Origin: RGIG3872 sp045660245
GTDB taxonomy: Bacteria; Bacillota; Clostridia; Christensenellales; UBA1242
Length of the DNA: 24,325 nt
Direction of reading: 5' to 3'
Assembly: GCA_045660245.1 (NCBI GenBank)
Contig: JAZRDJ010000038.1
Coordinates: 1-24,325 of the forward strand
Below, piece after piece: positions 14,701-23,700 of this stretch. The position numbers and the translations under genes were made by a program. Each line of letters starts with the position of its first letter. The first letter of the stretch is position 1. Below the pieces are notes generated by a model. That model made no database searches. It was not told the origin of the DNA and saw only the letters and a list, made by a program, of their open reading frames with translations.

Positions 14701-17700
14701 TTATTCGCGACTGATTTCACAACAGATTCATCGCCAAGGAGTTCGTCATCAGATGCAATGGCTCTAGTGAGCGCCCACCCCTTGAATTCATAGCCTTGCC
14801 TTTCTGGAACGCCAAGAACCTTGTCATTTGCATCTGTTCCATCAACATAGCCATATGAGTGATCAAAGTACAGCGTTCCACCGCCCATGATCTGCGTGCT
14901 TTCATCAATCTCAAGCACAGGATCTGTTGATCCAACACCCTTGTTCGTGTTGTACTCAAGCACAAATGACTTTGCTCTCCACACGGCATAAAGTCTGACT
15001 TCGCCGAGATTGTTTGCGATCGTGTCCGGCTCAATGTTTGACCTTGCTTGATCGCTGTCATAGCCGTTTTTGTCAGATTTTTTGAAAACTGCATCGCTTT
15101 CAGTAAAGAGCGTGCTGTTTTCAGACACTGCCCACTTGTTTGAAGCAGGCGCATTGTATGACGCTCTGTCAAAAGCATAACCCACAAAGACATAACCATC
15201 TTTTGAAATGCTCGTGAACGCTGTTTCTTGAAGGTTTGATTTTACACCAAAAACCTTGTTTGTTGTTCCAACGATCAAAGTTACTTTTGGATCGCTTGAA
15301 CCAAACTGTCCGCCATTTGCGTCATAAGTAATTTGAGTTTCCTGAGCCTTTTGATAAACGTCAATGCGGACGTTCACTCTCATGATATCAAGAACCCCTT
15401 GATTTTTGCCAAGTTCGGCAAGATCAATTTCAAAAGCCGTGCCATAGACGATCTTGTTTTGATCAAAATCAGTCTGCAAGATCACTTTGTCAATTGATCC
15501 ATCGTCACTTACATATGATACCTTGATCCAAGGCGAATGGTATCCCTCTTTCTCTGAAACAGTGACAAAGAGTTTTGAACCAAAGAACACAGCCTGTGCA
15601 TCAGGACTTGCCACATCTGCTTTTCTGGTATAAAGCACTTGACGGTTTTCATTCTTGCCAAACACAACCGAACGATTGAACGCAATTGCTGTTGGATTGT
15701 TGTCTTCATTGAAAAATTCTTCATCAGTTCTCCATTCCTCGCGATAATTGTTTTCGCCAACGCCAAACCAACTCTCCATCACAAGATTTCTCTCGTTTCT
15801 GACAGAAAGAACAATCTTCGAGTGTTCCACCGGAGCATAGAAAATTTCTCTGATCACTCCGTCTGTTTGAGGATTGTATGATTGATCTGCAATCTTGACC
15901 AAACCATCTGTGATGGTGTTGCCACTTATTTTCGAAACCTTGAACTCAACGTCAAGACTTGAACACTGCTCTGTGTTTTGTTTCACAAAGAGATCCGTAC
16001 CACTCGTGCCATCTTCAGTCAAACTCTGCACATAGTTTGAATAGAACGCTTCATTGCTGTCATTCATCACAATGCGCAAGAGGTCACTTGATTTGTTGAT
16101 CTTGATCACGAAGTAATACGTCACCGCACTGCCCACACCTCTTTGTGAGGCATAAGTGCTGAGGTTGTTTTCATTCAAACCAAAGATTGTATCACTCTCG
16201 CCTGTTTTCACGAGATAAACATCGAGAACTTTCGACAAAAAGTCTGAAGCAATGACCTTCCCATTTTGAGTCACGCCCACATTCACAAAGAATGAATCCA
16301 AGTCTGCTTTGCCTTTGACATCAGTGTCATAATTCTTGCCAATTGCATTCACATAACTCTTGACAGTTTCTTCACTCACTGCAACATGCACAAATCTGAT
16401 CGCTGAAAAGTTGATCTTGATTGAAAAATCATGCCATGCTCCAAACACCGCGAAATAAAACGATCCATCGTCCTTGTCAACGACACTTCCTTGTGCAGTG
16501 TTTGTTGATGTTCGATATGACACACCGAGAACCTTGTTTCCAACTCCAACAATTCCGCCAAATGGCTCGCCGAGCCCTTCAGCAAAGAACACCGAATTTC
16601 CCGTTGCATCAATTCCAAGATCACCATTTTTCACAATTTCAACTGTTGTGCCTTCAAAAGAAATTGTGATGTCTTTGATGTATTGCCCATCATTTGGACG
16701 GACATAAAAGTACGTTGGCGCAGTCGCCAAAGTTCTATTGTTTGAAAAGAGTTTGTACTCACCTGTGTTTTGCCCAGTTTCAATGATGTTATTGTATCCC
16801 AAATCTGGGTTCACACTTGTTGGCACGAGCACATTTTGTGTTGACAAAGAATTTTCAGAGCCCGCAAAACCAATCTTACTCTTTGTGTCAGGAGTCACAT
16901 TTTCAATTCTTGCGAGCAATGTTTCTTGGTGCTGAACTTTGTCAAATTTTGCATCAAAGTAATAGTTTGTCTTTGCTCTTGTGTGGATCATGACACCAAA
17001 ACCATCAATGTCATTGATCCTCACGCCCTCATCATTTGAGTTTGCACCGAAATAATGCACAGCCTTTGGCTCATAGACAAAGAGATTTGCTGTGCGATAT
17101 CTGACGTCTTCGTTCACAGCATTTTCCTCTGATGTGTATCTTCCTGTTTCGAGCAAATGCTCACTGCCAGGAAGCGTCGATGCATTCTGCTCACCCATGT
17201 GGAACACATTGAGTTTGTAGAAAATGTCTTCTGCGACAAATTCGACCGCATCATCTTCATGTGTCGAAAACCCGAGCATTTTGTCACCAGGCACGCCCGC
17301 GCCTGTGTGCACATTGTTTGCACCTCTTGTGAAAATCGCAAGCCTGTATCTTTGCTCGTGATCAATTACACTTGTTTCACTGCCAGCAGATTCAGATCCC
17401 ACGAGATATGACACTTTTGATCCGCTTGACTCGGTCGAAAGGTCAAGGATTTGCGCTGTTTCATCTCTCTTCCAGTCAACTTGGAGCCCTTCAGTTCCAG
17501 AATATTTCGTCTTGACAAACCAGCCACCAGAAGGCATCAAAATCTCACACAATTCATTTTCATGAAGTACATAAAATTTGAGCGTCGCAACAATGCTTGT
17601 GATGCTCAAAGAATAGTCCCCTGACTCGTCCCCGTCATATTCAAACTTGATCTCAAACTCAATGCCATAGGCATATTCCATGCCAGTCACCAGAGTGAAA

Positions 17701-20700
17701 GAGTTTGTCTGCCCACCTGCATTCTTGATTGTCGCCACAAACGAGTTGCCACGCGCCCCTCGAATGGTGTCAGTGCCAAGTTGTGCATAATACTTGATTT
17801 CACTCACATATGACGTCAAAACTCTCCAAAACCCAGCACTTGAAAGGTTCGGATTATTTGGATACAACACTTGATATCCCGTACTCTTTGCCACAAAATC
17901 CAAAATGTCGTCTTGATGCAAATTGTGCACCCAATTGTTTGTTGAATTTACATCAAACGACTCAAGCACATGATCTGCAGTGTAACCAAATCCAGAATTT
18001 TGATTTTCCTTTTTGACAATTTCAACCCACTCGTCATCTTCAAAAGGAATTGCCGGATCATATGAAAGCCCAGCATCTCTTGATGATGCTACAGTTGCTG
18101 AAACCGCAACCACTTCTTGTTCTTCGTTTCCTACCACAGCGTCAAAAGGCTCTTGGTGAGATTCAGCAACAACTGCACCCTCACCATCGTTTCCAGCACC
18201 GGCTGAAATACCTTTGTCCGCAAACTTGATTGTGATCACACCACCATCAAACGACCAGCCATGAGCATAATTCTCGCCATAACGTTTTGGATTGTTGAGG
18301 ATTGTTGCACCATATTCATTAATACTAGACAAAGCATATGAAATTTTTCCAACTCCACAATTTTCGAGATTGATTTCATAACTCGTGTTGAACCTGTCAT
18401 TCACGCCATCAAACACAAGACTTGCCTTGATTTGAGTCTCAAGATTTGCATCATCAGCGCCTCCCACTCCAACAACAATGTTTCCACTTGCGTCAACAGC
18501 AAATTCTCCACCAGTTTGATTGAATGAATCCCACAAAGATGCGACATATTTGTCAACAATTTGCACCCAACCATTTGTGTATCTGTTGAAAGCAAAGTTG
18601 ACTTCACTCAAATAATATTGATCAAGAGTCAAATCAATATTGATTGCTCTTGCTGTTCCGGTTTCACCACCATGAACAGTTCCCAAAACTTCTTTGACAT
18701 ATTTGCCATCAACCACATTTCCATTGGAAGCGCTTGCGTCAAATCCACTTTCAACACTTGCACAACCATCAATTTCAAATTTGTTTCCGACATAGAACGG
18801 ATATTCATCATTGTTTCCACCAGCCTGCCTTTCAAGAACAATCTTGTATTCAAACTCAACTGGAACTTCCTTGAAGAGTGCAAAAAGTTCAATCTTTCCG
18901 TCAAGTTTTCCATCATCTTCGTCAAGGTCAGCAATTTTGTTATCAATCGGTATTCCACCAATATTGAGCCAATCGAAAAGATTTCCTTTCATTGTGTACC
19001 AACCATCAAACATAAAGATCGCCACAATCGCACCATTTTCGTCCACCTTTGCTGCTATCGGTGCGCCAGAGGTATAAACACCATTGCCACCAGCCTCAAC
19101 AAAATCCGTCGATGGATCATCAACACCAGTGAGGAGCGGATGATTGTATTTTGCTGGGAGTTCATGAATATTCGCTCTTTTTATCTCATGGAACAAACCA
19201 CCCACCTGCACGAGATTGTTTCCACTCACTTTGTATACAAAATTGTAGTCAAGTTCGTCACTCAAAGTGTAACCATATTCACCAATCTGCTCTGCAGTCA
19301 AATTTTTGGTCGTTCCTTTGATGTTGCTTGATCCATCTTTTGCAAGCCTGAACGAACCATCAAGATTTGAGTTGAAATCAAAAGCATATGTCTTGTCCAA
19401 ATACATCGAAATCACATGGTTTGCTTTTCCCGCAACACCAATATCATTGTTGTTTGCTGTGTTTTCCGACATTGTCGTTGACGCTGCATTCCATGCCAAA
19501 TATGTTGGTGTATTGGTTGAAGCACTCTGATAGGTTTTGATCATCAACTTGTCTTGCAAATATCCATTTGTCACAAGTTCAGGAAGCACTGAAGTTTCAG
19601 AGAGCGCCAAGTAAATGAGGTACGCCAGTTCATTCTTCACGGTTGCTTCTTTTGCGTTCTCATCACCGGCAATTTTTTTATAGTAATCTTTCATGTTTGT
19701 AAGCAAATTTGAAGTATCATTTGCCTTGTATTCCACTGGGAAAGAAATTCCCTTTTTCAAAACATTGATTCCACCAACTGCGGTTGTATAGTATCTGAAG
19801 AAAAAGTTTTCTGATGCCTCTGGATACTCAAGAACCTCACATTCGCCACTATGTTCTTCGGCATAAGCCCTGAAATCGTCAATCGCCGTAAGCGCTGCTC
19901 CATCGAGTTTAATCTTCACACTTGTTGGTTGAAGATTCTTGACTTCAGTTTCATCATCAGGACTGTTGTTGTTTCCCTTTTTGTCCACAAATCCGTCTTT
20001 GTAGAGAATGTTGAATGTATATGTCTTTGGAGTCATCGGCAAGTACAAATTAATTGCACCTCCAGAACTTGACAAACTTTCAAAATAATCCTTCATGCTG
20101 TCGACATAAGTCGTGGCATCATTTCTCACAAAATCATTTTTGAAAATCATTTGCCCAGCCTTGAGCCCAATTGCAACAGGCTTGTATTGAATGAACACTT
20201 CTGTCCCATCATCAAGCGTAGAATAATGCTTGAGACTGTTCCAAGTCCATTTCCCAAAGTTTGGATTTTCAGTCTGTGTTCCAGGCAAATATTCATTTTC
20301 ATCAATTGCCCAAGAACTGATGTTGGTGTTGTTGAACGACATCACACTTTCAACATAATTGTATCCACTGCCACCTTCATACACAGCATAAGTCATATCT
20401 TCGAGCAAAGGTGGAAGAGTCGCCGCTCTCTCCATGCCACCACCACTTGGTCTTGTCTTTATATTGACTGGCTTGTAGTCGCTTCCACCATTTGGATCAG
20501 CCACATACCTCGCCTCAAAGAGCACAAATTGAATTTCCGCACTATTTGGATTGTTCTCAAGATCGGCAAATTCCATGTTGTAGTTGGCAACAAGACCTTC
20601 ATTCCACACGTTTGAATACAAAATCTCTGGTGTTATAATCTTTGTTCCACTCGTCAAACCATTGATCATCGTCTGATAAAATGCTGAATACCCAGCAAAT

Positions 20701-23700
20701 TTCTGATTTGCTGCAACCGCTGAATTCACCACAAAAAACGGCTTCCAATAAACATACTGATCATCAACAATCGCCCCACCATGAACGACCTTTTTGATCT
20801 CAATCTCGTCGGTCTCACCACTCACAGCACTCGCAGTCAAATCCTTTGTGCCCTGTGAGATTTTGTGGATTTTTATATAATATGATATCGGCATCACCGA
20901 CACCACAAAATTCTTGATACCAATGACCGAGTTGTGGTCACCATCATTTTGATTTGTCAATGTGTACTCTGTGGTGTATGGTGCCCACGACCTGTCAGTG
21001 TGCCAGTCACCACCCCAGAGGTTATCTTCCCACCAGTTTTCTGTTTTGAAATAAGCATAACTGATTTTTGTAATCAAAAATCCAGGAGCCGCAGTCACAT
21101 TGATTGTTCCGCCGCCAGAACCACTAAAGTTAACTTTAAAGTAGTTTGAGTATGACGTGAAATTTGTGTCACTCTTGAGTTTAAATTCGCTCTCATGCCT
21201 GATTGACACACTCTCACTTTGTGAATAGAACCAACCAAGAGACAAATACATCATTGCGGTCGTTTCTGCTCCGTATGAACAGGTGTATGATGATCCGTAA
21301 TTACTGCTCATTATTTTTTCAGCGTAATTTGCGAGCGCAAAATCAAGGGTATATGCATTGTTTGATCCATTTCTCGATGTCGTTCCGCTCAAAAGGTGAC
21401 TCGATGGATAAAACCCTCTACAGAAAAAAGTCTTTCCATTCGATGAACTGAGTGTGCCATAAGTCATGAACTTTGCAACACTCTGCTGATCTTCAGTTCC
21501 CAACTTCTTCAAAAATCCACTGTCCAAACCTTGACGAACCACAAGCCCTCTTTCAATAGCGCTCCAAGACATTCCAGAAGTCAAGTTGTTGTATTTCCCA
21601 AAGCAAGCAATTTTTCTGTATCCTCTGACAATTGAACCATAATTTGATGAGATCCAACTATCTGAGTATTCTCCTCTGTCAGAAATTGGGTAATCTTTGT
21701 CACCCTCATCATACAATTGATTGTCATCACTCCAGTCCATTGATGACTTGAAGTTCCCTTCATATGCATAACTTCCAATGAACAAATTGTCGAGCGTCAC
21801 GCCATCAGCAAACGCCACACCAACATAATATGTAAACATTCCACCAAGATTCATTTTTTCAAGATCACCAGAACCTGTGATTGTCACTGTAGTTCCACTT
21901 ATACTTCCTACTTTGTTTACAAACATTCTTGTGATTGCAATGATTGCATTGTCACCAAATTTATAAAACACTGTGCCATCATGATATCTCGCGGTTGTTT
22001 CTTTCCTATACGTTGTGGCATATACACTTCCTGAAACAGTTTCAAAATATCCATCAGAAATCTTGCCACTTGAGTCAAACGTAGGAACAAAATAAGACAA
22101 GTCTTGTGAATTAATCCCAAGATATGAAATCGCCTCCCCTATTTTATTGTATCCATAAGCAATTCCACCTGATGACCACAAAGAAGCGTACGAATTGAAA
22201 AATTCTGTTGTACCTTCATAGTCATTTCCGTCCCACTTTGACACAAATGGAGAGAGTGGAAATTTGTCATCCAATGACGAAAAATTGTCCTTTGATTGAA
22301 TTGAACCAACTTTGTTCGCAATTGCACCAAAGTTGTATGAAAGCCAAGCCTTTGTATCCTTCCCTGATCCGGTCCAACCAGCATTCCAAGCGTTGTCACG
22401 ACTATGATACGTTTGCGCATATGTGATCATATCCTCAAGAGATGCAGTACCCTTTTCACCATCTTCATCGCCAGCGGGAACTGCATCAATTGTTCCATTT
22501 TCATTTTTTCCACTTGTCGCATTCGTTGCGCCAATCACAGGACCGGTAGAACTTGCATTATTTGCGCCACCTTGATCAGTGTTTTCTTGTTGCCTGATCC
22601 ACGCTTCGCTGTGGAAATTCTCAAGACTTGTCGTCTTCAAATTCTCTATTGTTTGATCAAAATAAACATCGCCATTTTCTTCTTTTGGAGTATACCCATT
22701 TTCAATGAAAGATTCTGCAAACACCTTGTCACGTGCTTGACAAGAAAAGAGATAATTCTTGTTTCCGACTGTCACAATCAAATTCAAAACATCATCTGCA
22801 GACTTGATGTCGGTGTACAAAAGATCCGTGATGTTTCCATAAAGCACGTTGCCTTTTTCATTGTGAATTGAGAATGTGTCAGCGCTGTCATTGTATGTCA
22901 AAAAGCACCCCATACCCATCATGACATAAGCATGGAACTCTTCGTGATAGTTTTCAATCACCCTTGCCGACCCATCATTCAAGTTGATGTTGTAGTAGTG
23001 CCCGTCTTTGTACCCAATGGTGTATCCATTGATGATCGGAGACAAAGTCTCCCACACAGGCGAAACCACAACCTTTGCATCAGTGTTTGAAACGCCACAC
23101 AATCCACCGTATCTCACGATGAAATGATTGTTCCACACACTCTTTCCTGAAATCAAAAAGTTCTTTGTGTCAAAAATTCCAACTTCCATTCCAGTTGAAC
23201 TCAAGAACCCAGAAGAATGACCACCAGTTGTGAGGAAATATTTTCCTGTGAAATACATCACACTGCCATACTTTTCATAGTCATAGTTCAAAATGATATT
23301 CATTGAATTGTCAAAAAGATATGTGCTCACATTTTGTGAGTATACAAGTTCATTCCCTTCTTCATCAAAAGAATGGAAATTTTCTGAATGCAATTGATAG
23401 TACCCATCAAGCGCAAAGTCAGACACATAGTAGTCAAGATAACTGTTAATTTCAAAGTCAGAAACCGCGCCACTTGCCAAATTTTTGAGATAATACGAAA
23501 CCACGGAATAAACATCAACCGGATTATCTTCACCAACAGTTGATTTGAGGTTTGCAGTCACATAATCAGTTGTTGGAACCATTTTTCTCACGAGTTGATA
23601 CTCAGAAGTTGTGAGGAGGACTTTTTCTTTTGTTTGAACGACATAGTTCTGTCCATCAACAAGGATCACAACCTCTCCAACTTGAGGAACATGTCCTGGT

